A stretch of 38,084 nucleotides of DNA from Streptomyces sp. MUM 203J (GCF_022414595.1 NZ_JADWYO010000058.1:1-38084); one strand, 5' to 3'. Positions 6,975-15,786 are shown, counted from the stretch's first letter. The notes: a model not told the origin generated them from the letters alone. Program-made: numbers and translations.

Positions 6975-8473
6975 CGGGCCACCAGCCCGATGAGCGTGCG
7001 GCTGGCGGGTTCGATCACGTCGAGCAGCCAGCGCGGCAGGACACCGATCACCAGTGCGACCGCCAGCAGCCCCACGGTGGGCACGGCCTCGGTGCGCCTC
7101 AGATCGCCGATGCCGCCCGTGGTGACCGTCTCCGGCAGGCGCGGGGCGCCGAGGAACATCGCGCGCACGGCGCGCAGGAAGAGAGCGGCCGTGAGGGCGA
7201 TGCCGCTCAGGGCGACAGCAGTGGCGACCGTATGGGAGGGCAGTGAGCCGGTGAAGATCTGGAACTCGGCGATGAACCCGGAGAAGCCCGGAATGCCCAG
7301 GCTGGCGAAGGCCGCGACGGCCGTCACGCCTGCGAAGCGCGGGGCGTGTGCGCCGAGTCCGGAGTAGGCGTCCATCGTGTAGGTCCGCCCCCGGTCGTAG
7401 AGCACACCGGCCAGCAGGAACAGGGCGCCGGTGATCAGGCCGTGGCTGACCATCTGGGTGACGGCCCCGGTCACGGCGAGGGTGCGGGCCTGGTCGTCGG
7501 TGCCGGCCAGCGTTCCGGCGGCACCGACGGCGAGGATGATGTAACCCATGTGGTTGACCGAGGTGTAGGCGATCATTCGTTTGAATTCGGTCTGCGCCAG
7601 CGCGACCAGGGCCCCGTAGACGACGGAGACCACACCGACGATGACGATGACCAGGGCGTACCGGCGCCAGCTGCCCGGCAGCAGGGGCATGGCGACACGG
7701 ACGAATCCGTAGGTGCCCATCTTCAGCAGCACCCCGGCCAGGATCGCCGAGCCGGCAGCGGGGGCCTCGGTGTGGGCGGGCGGCAGCCAGGTGTGGAACG
7801 GTACCGCCGGGGTCTTGACCGCCAGTCCGACTCCGATGGCCAGGAGCACCAGACCGGCGTACAGGCCGCGGTCGGCGAGCGGGTCGGCGCGGGTGAGGTC
7901 GACGAGGTCGAAGGTGTGCGGTTCGGCGGCGAGGTAGAGGCCGATGAAGCCGAGCAGCAGGGCCAGGGAACCGACGAACGTGTAGAGGAAGAACTTCAGC
8001 GCCGCCGCTCTGCCCCGCTCGCCGTGGCCCCATCCGGCGATGACGAAGAACATGCCGACGATGGACAGGTCGAAGAAGACGAAGAACAGGATCAGGTCGA
8101 GGGCGACGAACAGGCCGAGGCTGACGGACTGCAGGAACAGGAACAGACACGCATGGGCGCGCACCCGCCGCCGTTCCTCCAGCGCGTACACGGCGACGGC
8201 CAGGAACAGCAGGCAGGTCAGCGCGATCAGGGGCAGGGACAGTCCGTCGACGCCGACGTGGTAGCCGACCCCGGCACTGGGGATCCACCGCAGCCGCTGC
8301 TGGTACTGCGTGCCCTCCCCCGGTTCGAAGCCGCTCCAGACGACGGCGACCAGGACGAGGTCGAGGGCGGCTGTGGCGATCCACACCCGGACGTACACCC
8401 TGTCGGGGAGCCGCGGCAGGAGGAGCAGGGCCGAGCAGACCAGCAGGGGCAGGAACGTGATGGCACTCAGCAC
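6971..8473 (-). CDS. nuoM: NADH-quinone oxidoreductase subunit M-like protein
   Basis: 500 aa from GTG 8471-8473, preceded by a GAGG ribosome binding site and 4 nt after the nuoL stop. It is an antiporter-type membrane subunit: helix 5 reads FFVFFDLSIVGMFFVI, with Asp135 where most NuoM have Glu, and helix 7 keeps Lys220 in AVKTPAVPFHTWLP. The EFKRMIAYTSVNHMGY block is intact. Both polar channel residues are therefore chemically conserved, unlike in the neighbouring nuoN product. Length is normal for the family. Confidence 0.95.
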   Translation of the reverse strand: MLSAITFLPLLVCSALLLLPRLPDRVYVRVWIATAALDLVLVAVVWSGFEPGEGTQYQQRLRWIPSAGVGYHVGVDGLSLPLIALTCLLFLAVAVYALEERRRVRAHACLFLFLQSVSLGLFVALDLILFFVFFDLSIVGMFFVIAGWGHGERGRAAALKFFLYTFVGSLALLLGFIGLYLAAEPHTFDLVDLTRADPLADRGLYAGLVLLAIGVGLAVKTPAVPFHTWLPPAHTEAPAAGSAILAGVLLKMGTYGFVRVAMPLLPGSWRRYALVIVIVGVVSVVYGALVALAQTEFKRMIAYTSVNHMGYIILAVGAAGTLAGTDDQARTLAVTGAVTQMVSHGLITGALFLLAGVLYDRGRTYTMDAYSGLGAHAPRFAGVTAVAAFASLGIPGFSGFIAEFQIFTGSLPSHTVATAVALSGIALTAALFLRAVRAMFLGAPRLPETVTTGGIGDLRRTEAVPTVGLLAVALVIGVLPRWLLDVIEPASRTLIGLVAR

Positions 8474-8477
8474 AGGG

Positions 8478-10355
8478 CTACCTCACCAACAGGACGATCA
8501 GGACCAGCACGGCGAAGCCCACGGCCGCCTGGGCGTAGTACTGGTGGAGCAGTCCCGTCTGGGGGAGGCGCGCCCACCGGCCCAGGCCACGGACGCCTGC
8601 GGCGAGGGTGCCGACGGCGGCGTCGATGCCGCCGTCGTCCGTCCGGCCGGCGAGCCGCGCGGTGGCGAGCGTGCCGCGGGCGGCCCGCCGCACCGCGCCG
8701 TCGACGACACGGTCGTCGAAGGCGGCCAGTCCCCGCGCCAGCGCCAGGACGGGCCGCACCACGACCACGAGCGCGGCCCGTTCCAGATACAGCCACCCCC
8801 GCGTCCATCGCACCACCGTGCGCGGCGCCCGGGCGGGCGCGGGCCGGGCGGCCCACCGCCAGGCCAGGCCCGCGGCGGTGAGCGCGACACCGGCGGACAG
8901 GCCCAGTTCCCACGGCTCGGGCGACGGCTCCCCCGGGGCACCGACCAGGCGCCGCAGCCAGGAGGCCGGTCCGGGCAGCGCCAGCACTCCGAGCGCGGCC
9001 GCGGCGAAGGTGAGGGAGAACAGCGGTGCCGGTGTCGCACGGGCGGTGCGCCGGGTGCCGCGCAGCTCGGTGTCGTACCCGGTCTCCGGATCGGCGGGCA
9101 GGGGCCGGGTGACGTACCACAGGGCCTTGACGCTGTAGACGGCTGCGACGGCCGCGGCCGCGAGCCCCAGGACGTACAGCCCGGTGTTCTCGGCCCGCGC
9201 GGAGGCGAGGACCTCGTCCTTGGCCGGCCACAGCGACAGCGGAGGCAGTCCCGCCAGCGTCAGCGCGCCGACGGCGAAGGCGGCGCCGACCAGGGGCTGG
9301 GCGCGGGCGGCGCCCCGCAGGGCGGGCAGCTGCTTGGTGCCGAGCGCGGTCAGCCAGGAACCGGCCGCGAGGAACAACGCGGACTTGGTGGCGGCGTGCG
9401 CGACGAGCTGGGTGGTGCCGGCGGCGACACCGCCGCTCCCGGCGGCCAGCACCATGAACCCGATCTGGGAACAGGTGGAGGCCGCCAGGAGCTGCTTCAG
9501 GTCCCGCTGGACGACGGCGACCACGCCCAGGGCGAGGGCGGTGGCGGCGCCGGTCCAGGCGACCAGCGGGCCGGCCCAGTCCGTGGCGGTCAGCAGTGTC
9601 TGCAGGCGCAGCAGCAGATAGGCTCCGGCGGCGACCATGGTCGCCGAGTGGAGCAGCGCCGAGACCGAGCTGGGGCCCCGCATGGCCTGGGACAGCCAGA
9701 AGGAGAACGGCAGTTGCGCCGACTTGCCGAGTGCGGCCACGACGACGCCCGCGCTGATCACGTGCGGCCACGGCGACGCCGCGTCCGCGAGGACGTCCAG
9801 TTCCATCGAACCGGCGCCCCCGGCGGTCGCCGCACCGGCGGCCAGGTACAGGCCGAGGTCTGCGGTGCGGGTGGTGAGGAACGAGACGTCCGCCGCTCTC
9901 GCCCGCTCCGGTTCTCTCCACCAGTAGCCGATCAGGGCCCAGCTGGCGGCGCCCATCGCCTCCCAGGCCATCAGCAGCGGCGGCAGGGTGGTCGCCGTGA
10001 CGGTGACCAGCATGGAGCCGGAGAAGACCAGCATCAGCCCGAAGAACCGCCCCCGGTTCTCGTCACGCCCGAACTCGCCCGCCGCGAAGGCCAGGACGGC
10101 CGTGGTGACCGTGGCCACGGTGACCACCATGACCGCGGACAGTCCGTCCACCGCCAGGCCCGCCCGTGCTCCGGCGAGCAGCGGCGCACTCGCCTGTGGC
10201 CGGAGCACCGCGGCTGTGACGGCCAGGCCGAGCGTCGCTGCGGCCACCGCCAGACCGAGTGCGGGAACAAGGCGGTTGTACCGGGCTCCGGTCAGCGCCA
10301 GCAGCGCTCCCGCGCCGAGGGGGAGGACGATCAGCAGCCAGAGCACCTCGCTCAT
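8478..10355 (-). CDS. nuoL: NADH-quinone oxidoreductase subunit L-like protein
   Basis: 625 aa from ATG 10353-10355, overlapping the nuoK stop (ATGA). It is the largest antiporter-like subunit. Glu132 in the MAWEAMGAASW segment of helix 5 and Lys211 in GKSAQLPFSFWL of helix 7 are present; the usual WLPDAM motif reads WLSQAM. PSSVSALLHSATMVAAGAY matches the family core. The long C-terminal amphipathic region and final helix (about 480-625) are present, so the lateral helix that clamps the membrane arm is plausibly retained. It acts in the cytoplasmic membrane in proton translocation. Confidence 0.93.
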   Translation of the reverse strand: MSEVLWLLIVLPLGAGALLALTGARYNRLVPALGLAVAAATLGLAVTAAVLRPQASAPLLAGARAGLAVDGLSAVMVVTVATVTTAVLAFAAGEFGRDENRGRFFGLMLVFSGSMLVTVTATTLPPLLMAWEAMGAASWALIGYWWREPERARAADVSFLTTRTADLGLYLAAGAATAGGAGSMELDVLADAASPWPHVISAGVVVAALGKSAQLPFSFWLSQAMRGPSSVSALLHSATMVAAGAYLLLRLQTLLTATDWAGPLVAWTGAATALALGVVAVVQRDLKQLLAASTCSQIGFMVLAAGSGGVAAGTTQLVAHAATKSALFLAAGSWLTALGTKQLPALRGAARAQPLVGAAFAVGALTLAGLPPLSLWPAKDEVLASARAENTGLYVLGLAAAAVAAVYSVKALWYVTRPLPADPETGYDTELRGTRRTARATPAPLFSLTFAAAALGVLALPGPASWLRRLVGAPGEPSPEPWELGLSAGVALTAAGLAWRWAARPAPARAPRTVVRWTRGWLYLERAALVVVVRPVLALARGLAAFDDRVVDGAVRRAARGTLATARLAGRTDDGGIDAAVGTLAAGVRGLGRWARLPQTGLLHQYYAQAAVGFAVLVLIVLLVR

Positions 10356-10657
10356 CCCCTGAGGTCCTGGGCCATGTCGGTCGTGTCGACCTGGCGGGCT
10401 CGGTAGATCGCGGTGGTGACGGCGAAGCCCATGGCCATCTCCACCGCCATCGCGACCACGGCTGCCACGATCACGACCTGGCCCCCGGGCGCCCAGGGGG
10501 CGAGGAAGTGCCAGAAGCCGGCGGTCGCGACGATGATGCCGCCGATCATCAGTTCGACACCCATCATGATCATGACGATCGACTGCTGGGAGAGCGCGCC
10601 GAACAGGCCGGTGCAGAACAGGCCCGCGGCCAGCACCAGGATCAGTTCGAAGGTCAC
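10352..10657 (-). CDS. nuoK: NADH-quinone oxidoreductase subunit K
   Basis: 101 aa from GTG 10655-10657, with four-base overlaps on both sides (GTGA with nuoJ, ATGA with nuoL). Three membrane helices are visible. The two conserved membrane carboxylates of NuoK are present as Glu35 (MMGVELMIGG) and Glu73 (AMAVEMAMGFAV). Length is normal (about 100 aa). It links NuoJ and NuoN within the membrane arm. Confidence 0.93.
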   Translation of the reverse strand: MTFELILVLAAGLFCTGLFGALSQQSIVMIMMGVELMIGGIIVATAGFWHFLAPWAPGGQVVIVAAVVAMAVEMAMGFAVTTAIYRARQVDTTDMAQDLRG

Positions 10658-11223
10658 CGGCCCACTCCCCCGCCGGCCGGGTCCTTCGCCGGACGCCGGC
10701 CGAGGTCGTCACCGAAGCGGTCGTAGCGCCCCCGGCGGGTGGCCAGTACGGTGCTGCCCACCATCGTGGCCAGCAGCACGAAGCCCAGGATGATCATGGT
10801 CAGCATCTGTTCGGCCATCAGAGCCCTCCCGACCTGGAAGGTGGTGTCCTCCGGGCGGGCGGTGACGTGCTCCGGCCAGGGCACCAGGAGGATCCCGGCG
10901 ACCAGGGCGGTGAACACTGTGCCCGCGACGGCCGACGCGCCACGCTTGTTGTGCAGCATCGACATCGGTGCCAGACCGGCCGGGTTCATCATGTAGGCGA
11001 TCATGAACACGGCCATGATCACCATCTCCATGACCATCATCAGGACGATCACCACGCCCAGATAGGGCAGGCCGAGGACGGTCGTCACACCGCCGACGCA
11101 CACCAGGGACGCCATCAGCGCGAAGGTGACCCGGGCCATCGAGTCCAGTGTGAACACCAGGACACCGAAGGCCACGGCGGACACCCCCAGAACCAGCAGC
11201 AGCACGGTGCCGTTCGTGTCCAT
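10654..11223 (-). CDS. nuoJ: NADH-quinone oxidoreductase subunit J-like protein
   Basis: 189 aa from ATG 11221-11223, with a strong AAGGAGG ribosome binding site about 9 nt upstream; the stop overlaps the nuoK start. Five apolar helices fit NuoJ. The conserved third-helix region is diverged (GVVIVLMMVMEMVIMAVFMI) but remains Met-rich and flexible and carries a glutamate. The C-terminal tail is basic and cytoplasmic. It is identified by position between nuoH and nuoK as much as by sequence. Confidence 0.85.
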   Translation of the reverse strand: MDTNGTVLLLVLGVSAVAFGVLVFTLDSMARVTFALMASLVCVGGVTTVLGLPYLGVVIVLMMVMEMVIMAVFMIAYMMNPAGLAPMSMLHNKRGASAVAGTVFTALVAGILLVPWPEHVTARPEDTTFQVGRALMAEQMLTMIILGFVLLATMVGSTVLATRRGRYDRFGDDLGRRPAKDPAGGGVGR

Positions 11224-11244
11224 GACGCGGTCCCTCCTTGCTTC

Positions 11245-12174
11245 CTAGCGGCCGAGGTTCAGCAGAGCCGGAACCAGGACCTGCACGATCGTCAGCGGGA
11301 TGAGGACCACCCAGGCGAACTCCACGTACCGGTCGGCGCGGATCACCGGGAACCGCCGCAGCACGCACACCAGCAGAGCGAGGACCACCACCGTCTTGAT
11401 CAGGGACCACGCCCAGTCCGGCAGGCCCGGCCCGGAGCCGCCGCCCAGGAACAGCGGAACCGCCATGGCCGAGCCGGAGACGAGCCACAGCCACCGGCCG
11501 GCCCGCAGCAGCAGCCCGTCCACCCCGGACGTCTCCGCCAGGACTCCCCCGGCGAGGTCACGTCCGGCCGGATAGGCGAAGGGACCCACAAAGCTGAGCG
11601 CCAGCACACCGGCCAGGTAGGCGGCGAAGGCGACCGGCATCCACACCGCGTACCACAGGCCGTGCTGAGCGGCGGCGATGTCCCCCACCCGCAGCGACTG
11701 GGCGCCGGTGGCGGCCGAGATCAGCGCGAACATCAGCGGCAGCTCGTAGGCCAGGCCCTGGGCGACGAACCGGTATCCGCCGACCAGGGAGAACGCGGAG
11801 TCGGGCCCCCAGCCGGCCAGCCACAGCCCGGCCCAGGTGAGCACCTCCATGGCGTTGAACCACACCACTCCGACCGACAGGTCGGCCACCACGTGGTTCC
11901 CGAGGGGGATGACCAGCGTGGACAGCACGGCGGCCACCGGCACGGTCACGACACCGGCCCGCCACAGCAGGCGGTCCGGCGCGGGCAGCTTCCTCGGCTG
12001 CGCCGCCAGCGCGCACGGCACCTCGTGGAACGGCCGTACCGCGCCGGCGAAACTCACCGGACGTCCCGCCCTCCTCGCGTCCAGCGCCGCGTTCCCGGCG
12101 ACCGCCAGCACCGCCAGACCGAGCAGCAGCCCCGGGGCCGCCAGCAGCGTCCACCACTCCCCCGCCTCAGCCAT
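11245..12174 (-). CDS. nuoH: NADH-quinone oxidoreductase subunit H-like protein, diverged quinone loops
   Basis: 309 aa from ATG 12172-12174, overlapping the upstream stop by a few bases. About eight apolar helices and the PFHEVPCAL, RKLPAPDRLLWR and FVAQGLAYELPLM segments align in order with NuoH. The first quinone-site loop, normally containing GPNRVGP, reads AAQPRKLPAPDR, and the loop normally carrying the acidic ELNR-PFDLPEAESEL signature reads AYPAGRDLAGGVLAETSG. The quinone-chamber residues of standard complex I are therefore mostly lost, although the fold is kept. Confidence 0.88.
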   Translation of the reverse strand: MAEAGEWWTLLAAPGLLLGLAVLAVAGNAALDARRAGRPVSFAGAVRPFHEVPCALAAQPRKLPAPDRLLWRAGVVTVPVAAVLSTLVIPLGNHVVADLSVGVVWFNAMEVLTWAGLWLAGWGPDSAFSLVGGYRFVAQGLAYELPLMFALISAATGAQSLRVGDIAAAQHGLWYAVWMPVAFAAYLAGVLALSFVGPFAYPAGRDLAGGVLAETSGVDGLLLRAGRWLWLVSGSAMAVPLFLGGGSGPGLPDWAWSLIKTVVVLALLVCVLRRFPVIRADRYVEFAWVVLIPLTIVQVLVPALLNLGR

Positions 12175-13429
12175 GCGTCATCTCCACCGCCGGGACGGCC
12201 AGTTCGTCCGGGTCGGGGTCGAGGCTGGCCACGATGAGCCGGGCCGCGGCGAGTTCGGCGCCTTCCAGCAGTCCGGGCAGCAGCGAGGCCAGTGCGGCCG
12301 ACGGCGGGTTCCCGGCGCTCCACCGGCCGCGCGGGCTCTCCTCCGCCGACACGTCGAGCGGCGCGGAGTCGTCCATGCGGCGCAGGTCGTGCCGTACGTC
12401 GACCAGCCACTGCCGGTAACGGGCGGTCACATCGCCGTCGGCTCGCGCCGCGGGACCACTCGCCCCTGCCCCGCGCGCGTCCTCCGCCGTCACGACGCCG
12501 ATGCCGCGCGTCAGCCAGGCCAGGGTCCGTGACCGGCCGACCCTCCGGGCCCATCGCTCCAGCCGGGCCGCGACCGCGGCGTGCGGCGCGCCGGACAGCA
12601 GGTCGTCCCGCAGCCGACGGGCCGACACCTCCTCGGCCGGCCAGCCCACCACCGCCAGCAGCCGTCCCAGGCTGTCCAGCCGCGCTGCCGCGCGCCGCCG
12701 CGCCGCCTCGCCCACCCGTACCGGCTCCCCGTTCGAGGCCCGCAGCCACGGCTCCGCCCAGAACGGCCCGGCTGCCGCCCCGGCTGCGGGCGCCGCCGGC
12801 TTCCCGAGGCCGGCCCGCTGGACCACATCGCCCTGCAGCACCAGACGGATCGTCAGCCCCGCGGGCCAGTCGGCCAGGAACGGCCCCAGGGGCACATGCA
12901 GCCGGTCCAGCGTCAGCCCGTCGCGGTCCTCGCCCCGCTCGGCCATCGGCAGCCCGCCCGGCGTCCCCATGTCCCCGTGACCGCCGTGCCCCGGCCGGTC
13001 ACCGTCGCCGCCACGCCCGCCGCCCGGGCCGCCGCCCTGTGCCGGATCCCGGTCCGGGCCACCGGCGTGCCGCTCTCCGCCTCCCTCGGCGCGGGGTACA
13101 GCGAGGCCGCGCCGGGCGGCCGGTGACCTGAGGAGGGCGCGGCCGGCGGCCAGAGCGGTCTCCACCCCGTCGGCGTCGCGGGCGTGCACCCGGGCGCGCG
13201 GCGCGGGCAGGTCCCGCCACAGCCGCTCCAGCGCGACCAGCAGTTCCGGGCAGTCGGGGCCGGTGACGAGAAGGAGATCGGCCTGCGCCGGGGTGGACAC
13301 CTGCGGCCAGTCACGCAGCCGCAGCAGCCGCTCGGCGGCCAGCCGTGCCGCTGTCCCGCACGGCACCGCGGCCAGCAGCACCCGTGGCCGCGCCGCGGTG
13401 GCGCGCAGGGCGAGACCGGTCACGTCCAT
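12167..13429 (-). CDS. NuoB/NuoD-like fused protein lacking Fe-S cysteines
   Basis: 420 aa from ATG 13427-13429 (GTG 13423 is an alternative that overlaps the nuoA stop as GTGA). Residues 51-80 (DLLLVTGPDCPELLVALERL, then WRDLPAPRAR) follow the NuoB core but without its four cluster-binding cysteines; only Cys24 and Cys60 occur. After a Gly-rich linker (115-160), residues 178-205 resemble the NuoD N-terminus (HVPLGP...TIRLVLQGDVV), 305-330 the NuoD block TRGIGVVTAEDA...GASGPAARA, and 380-412 its C-terminus (LLEGAELAAARLIVASLDPD). The central NuoD quinone-site helices are missing. Its place between nuoA and nuoH is exactly where nuoB, C and D belong. It is probably a structural plug or anchor; function is inferred. 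Confidence 0.65.
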   Translation of the reverse strand: MDVTGLALRATAARPRVLLAAVPCGTAARLAAERLLRLRDWPQVSTPAQADLLLVTGPDCPELLVALERLWRDLPAPRARVHARDADGVETALAAGRALLRSPAARRGLAVPRAEGGGERHAGGPDRDPAQGGGPGGGRGGDGDRPGHGGHGDMGTPGGLPMAERGEDRDGLTLDRLHVPLGPFLADWPAGLTIRLVLQGDVVQRAGLGKPAAPAAGAAAGPFWAEPWLRASNGEPVRVGEAARRRAAARLDSLGRLLAVVGWPAEEVSARRLRDDLLSGAPHAAVAARLERWARRVGRSRTLAWLTRGIGVVTAEDARGAGASGPAARADGDVTARYRQWLVDVRHDLRRMDDSAPLDVSAEESPRGRWSAGNPPSAALASLLPGLLEGAELAAARLIVASLDPDPDELAVPAVEMTHG

Positions 13430-13770
13430 CGCAGCGCGCCCTCCCGCCAGGCGTACACGACCCCGGCGACCAGGACGGCGAGGAAGACGAACATCTCGAT
13501 CACGGCGCCGGGTCCCATGACCGAGATGACCCGCGTCCACGGATACATGAAGACCATCTCCATGTCGAAGGCGAGAAAGAGCATGGTCACCGTGTACCAG
13601 CGCGCGTGAAACCGGCTCACCGCGTGTTCCGCCGGCTCCAGCCCGGACCCGAACGGCGCCGCCTCCAGCGCGTCCGGACTGATGCGCGCCGCCCACGCCG
13701 CCCCGTAGAGACCGGCAACGGCCGTCAGGGCGATACCGAGCAGGGACAGCGCCGCCGTGGTGCCGCTCAC
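13420..13770 (-). CDS. nuoA: NADH-quinone oxidoreductase subunit A
   Basis: 116 aa from GTG 13768-13770. Three membrane helices and the NuoA signature are clear: APFGSGLEPAE, RFHARWYTVTMLFLAFDMEM and VFMYPW, including the FDxE motif. The stop overlaps the next gene. It is the first gene of the minus-strand operon; no convincing promoter was recognised upstream. Confidence 0.93.
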   Translation of the reverse strand: MSGTTAALSLLGIALTAVAGLYGAAWAARISPDALEAAPFGSGLEPAEHAVSRFHARWYTVTMLFLAFDMEMVFMYPWTRVISVMGPGAVIEMFVFLAVLVAGVVYAWREGALRWT

Positions 13771-13776
13771 CGGTTC

Positions 13777-14160
13777 TCACCCTGTCCTTCGACAGGCGGC
13801 CGGCCCGGCGGATGCCGGGTGCGTCACGTCGCGTTCGCGGCACGGCTCCGGCTCCCGCACGCCGACGGCCGCCAGGTGCCGCCTTCGCGGGTCCGGCCGT
13901 GCCGGGTCAGGCGACGGGAGCCCTGCCCGCTGCCCGGCGGGGCTGCCGCCGCAGGCCTCCGGAAGCGTGCGGCAACCGCGGCCGTGGGCGCCCCCGGTGT
14001 GTCCGAGCCGGTCCACCGCCGTGGGGGAGACGCCGCTCCCGCCGAAGGGCGGGAAGCGGTCCGGGCCGGTGCGTCCGGCCGCGCGGGCGAGGTCGGTCGT
14101 CTCGGGAAGGAGGATCTCCGCGTAAGCCGACGCACCGGGGCGGACGAGAAGGAGGCGCAT
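13777..14160 (-). CDS. Hypothetical protein, weak
   Basis: 127 aa from ATG 14158-14160, preceded by a GAGGTGA ribosome binding site. The first 50 or so residues look protein-like (MRLLLVRPGASAYAEILLPE), while the second half is Pro/Arg/Gly-rich and may be read-through of non-coding DNA. It would sit 6 nt before the nuoA start in the same direction, so it could be the first gene of that operon. No family was recognised. Confidence 0.3.
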   Translation of the reverse strand: MRLLLVRPGASAYAEILLPETTDLARAAGRTGPDRFPPFGGSGVSPTAVDRLGHTGGAHGRGCRTLPEACGGSPAGQRAGLPSPDPARPDPRRRHLAAVGVREPEPCRERDVTHPASAGPAACRRTG

Positions 14161-14317
14161 GGTCACCTCGGTGGACGGGGACTGCGGTCGGACCACTCGT
14201 GTCAGCGGGTGCCCCGCTGGAACGACCACGAGCCACCGTCCACCGAAAGCCCCCGGGCCACGGCGGCGCCGCGCCGGTCCGCACGAGCCGCCGGGGCTTT
14301 TCACCCGTCCGGCGGCA

Positions 14318-14336
14318 GGTCCCGTGTCACGGGACC
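14318..14336. terminator. Perfect palindrome overlapping the Rieske oxygenase stop codon
   Basis: GGTCCCGTG (14318-14326) and CACGGGACC (14328-14336) are exact inverted 9-mers around one base. As RNA this makes a stem with a small loop at the gene end; as DNA it could be an operator. Its position over the stop codon favours a terminator. Confidence 0.55.
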
Positions 14337-15505
14337 CTGGGGGCCCGCCTGTCCGAAGGACCGTGCGGGCGCGGCGGTGCCGTGCCGTCACAAGCCGTGT
14401 CACACACGGCGGCCGGAGGGCGCAGGGGGACGCCGTTCTCGCGCAGCACCTGACGGACGTCCAGAATCAGCGGGAAGACCTCGTGATTGCGGTCCTCGCC
14501 CTGCTCGTCCCACGCCCGCTGTTCGGCCTCGACGGCCATGCGGTCCTCGGCGAAGACGCGTTCGGCGAAGCGCCGGATGAACGGCCAGGCCATGTGCAGG
14601 GCGGCGGGGACTCCCGGCTTCTTGATCATGAGGAGGCCGTAGGCACGGCATGTACGCTGCTCGGCGCCGTCGGGCACGTACACGGCCCAGAGGCGGAAGG
14701 CCGGGTGTTCGGCGTCCCCCGGGACCAGGTCGAGGGTCTGGTACGGGTACAGCGTACGGATGGTCATGACGTCGCTGGAGGCACCGCCACCGATGCCCGC
14801 ACCGGCCAGCAGCTCGGCGCTGCGGTTCCGTTTCCCTCCGGTGTGGGTGAACAGATACCTGGCCTCCACCGACCGCTGGTCGGACGCGAAGCCCAGAAGC
14901 TCGGGGCGGAGCCTTCCGACGACGCCCCGGTGGAGGAACTGGTGGTTCATGTCCAGCAGGTTCTCGTGCATGAACGAGTAGTGGCAGCGTACGGTCCGGG
15001 AGAAGGTCATGGTCCGGTACTGCGGGGAGCCGAAGTCCGGCAGCTCCGGAAGCGGGGTGTCGGCCGCCTTCGCCGGGTCGCCCGGGAAGACGAAGACCAG
15101 ACCGTACGCCTCGCGGACGGGGTAGCCGCGCACACCACGCGGCGGGCGGCCGTCACCCCGGGCGAGGTAGGGAATCTGGGAGATGCGTCCGTCGCCCCGG
15201 TACGCCCATGCGTGATAGCAGCAGCGCAGCGTCTCGCCCTCCACGACGCCCATGCTCAGCGGTACCTGCCGGTGGGCACACCGGTCCTCCAGCGCGTGGA
15301 CGGCGCCGCTCTCACCGCGGTAGAGCGCGATGCGCTCTCCGGCGAACGCCGCCCCGGCCGCCCGCCCCCTGCGGACCTTTCTGGACAGGGCGACCGGGTA
15401 CCAGTGGTCGGGGTTCGCGCCCACCCGCCGGAGGTCGGTCTCGCCGGAGGGCGAACCGGGGTCCCCCGGGAGCCCGGCACTTCCCACTCTGTCGAAGTCG
15501 GTCAT
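14327..15505 (-). CDS. Rieske [2Fe-2S] non-heme iron oxygenase, alpha subunit type
   Basis: 392 aa from ATG 15503-15505, with a GAGGAG ribosome binding site. The N-terminal Rieske domain (about 35-140) binds the cluster through Cys76-x-His78 and Cys95-x2-His98. The C-terminal catalytic domain has the mononuclear iron motif in ENLLDMNHQFLH (His188, His192). Starting with HWYPVAL and followed by these motifs, it resembles phenylpropionate dioxygenase/vanillate demethylase-type oxygenases (COG4638); the substrate cannot be told. No ferredoxin or reductase gene is adjacent, so electrons must come from elsewhere. It lies in the same direction as the downstream nuo operon but is separated by a palindrome and about 560 nt, so it is probably its own unit. 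Confidence 0.9.
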   Translation of the reverse strand: MTDFDRVGSAGLPGDPGSPSGETDLRRVGANPDHWYPVALSRKVRRGRAAGAAFAGERIALYRGESGAVHALEDRCAHRQVPLSMGVVEGETLRCCYHAWAYRGDGRISQIPYLARGDGRPPRGVRGYPVREAYGLVFVFPGDPAKAADTPLPELPDFGSPQYRTMTFSRTVRCHYSFMHENLLDMNHQFLHRGVVGRLRPELLGFASDQRSVEARYLFTHTGGKRNRSAELLAGAGIGGGASSDVMTIRTLYPYQTLDLVPGDAEHPAFRLWAVYVPDGAEQRTCRAYGLLMIKKPGVPAALHMAWPFIRRFAERVFAEDRMAVEAEQRAWDEQGEDRNHEVFPLILDVRQVLRENGVPLRPPAAVCDTACDGTAPPRPHGPSDRRAPRVP

Positions 15506-15786
15506 GCCTCTCCTCGCCGTGGGAACGGAACACCCCCCATCCTGACTGCCGCCCGCTGTCCGTGCTCAGCCCTGGACCTCCGAACGGGGGATCCGTCACC
15601 CGGCGTTCATACCGGCGAGCAGGTGCCAAGAGCGCCGCGTGCCTCGGCACCGGAACCGCCCCGCGACCGGCCTCGTCCGGCGACGGCACTCCGCCGTCGC
15701 GGCCCACCCGGCGACGGAGCCGGGCCCGCCGCGGAGTCCTGACCGGTTCGCGTCCTCGCCCTCCGCGCCTCGGTTCCCCGAATCCT

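Noticed and set aside
5673..7367. Plus-strand open frame of over 550 codons opposite nuoN and nuoM
   Set aside because: It is antisense to clearly conserved membrane proteins and is Gly/Glu/Gln-rich, the usual shadow of GC-rich codons.
8310..10406. Plus-strand open frame of about 700 codons opposite nuoL
   Set aside because: Low-complexity Gly/Gln/Arg shadow of nuoL; no ribosome binding site or family.
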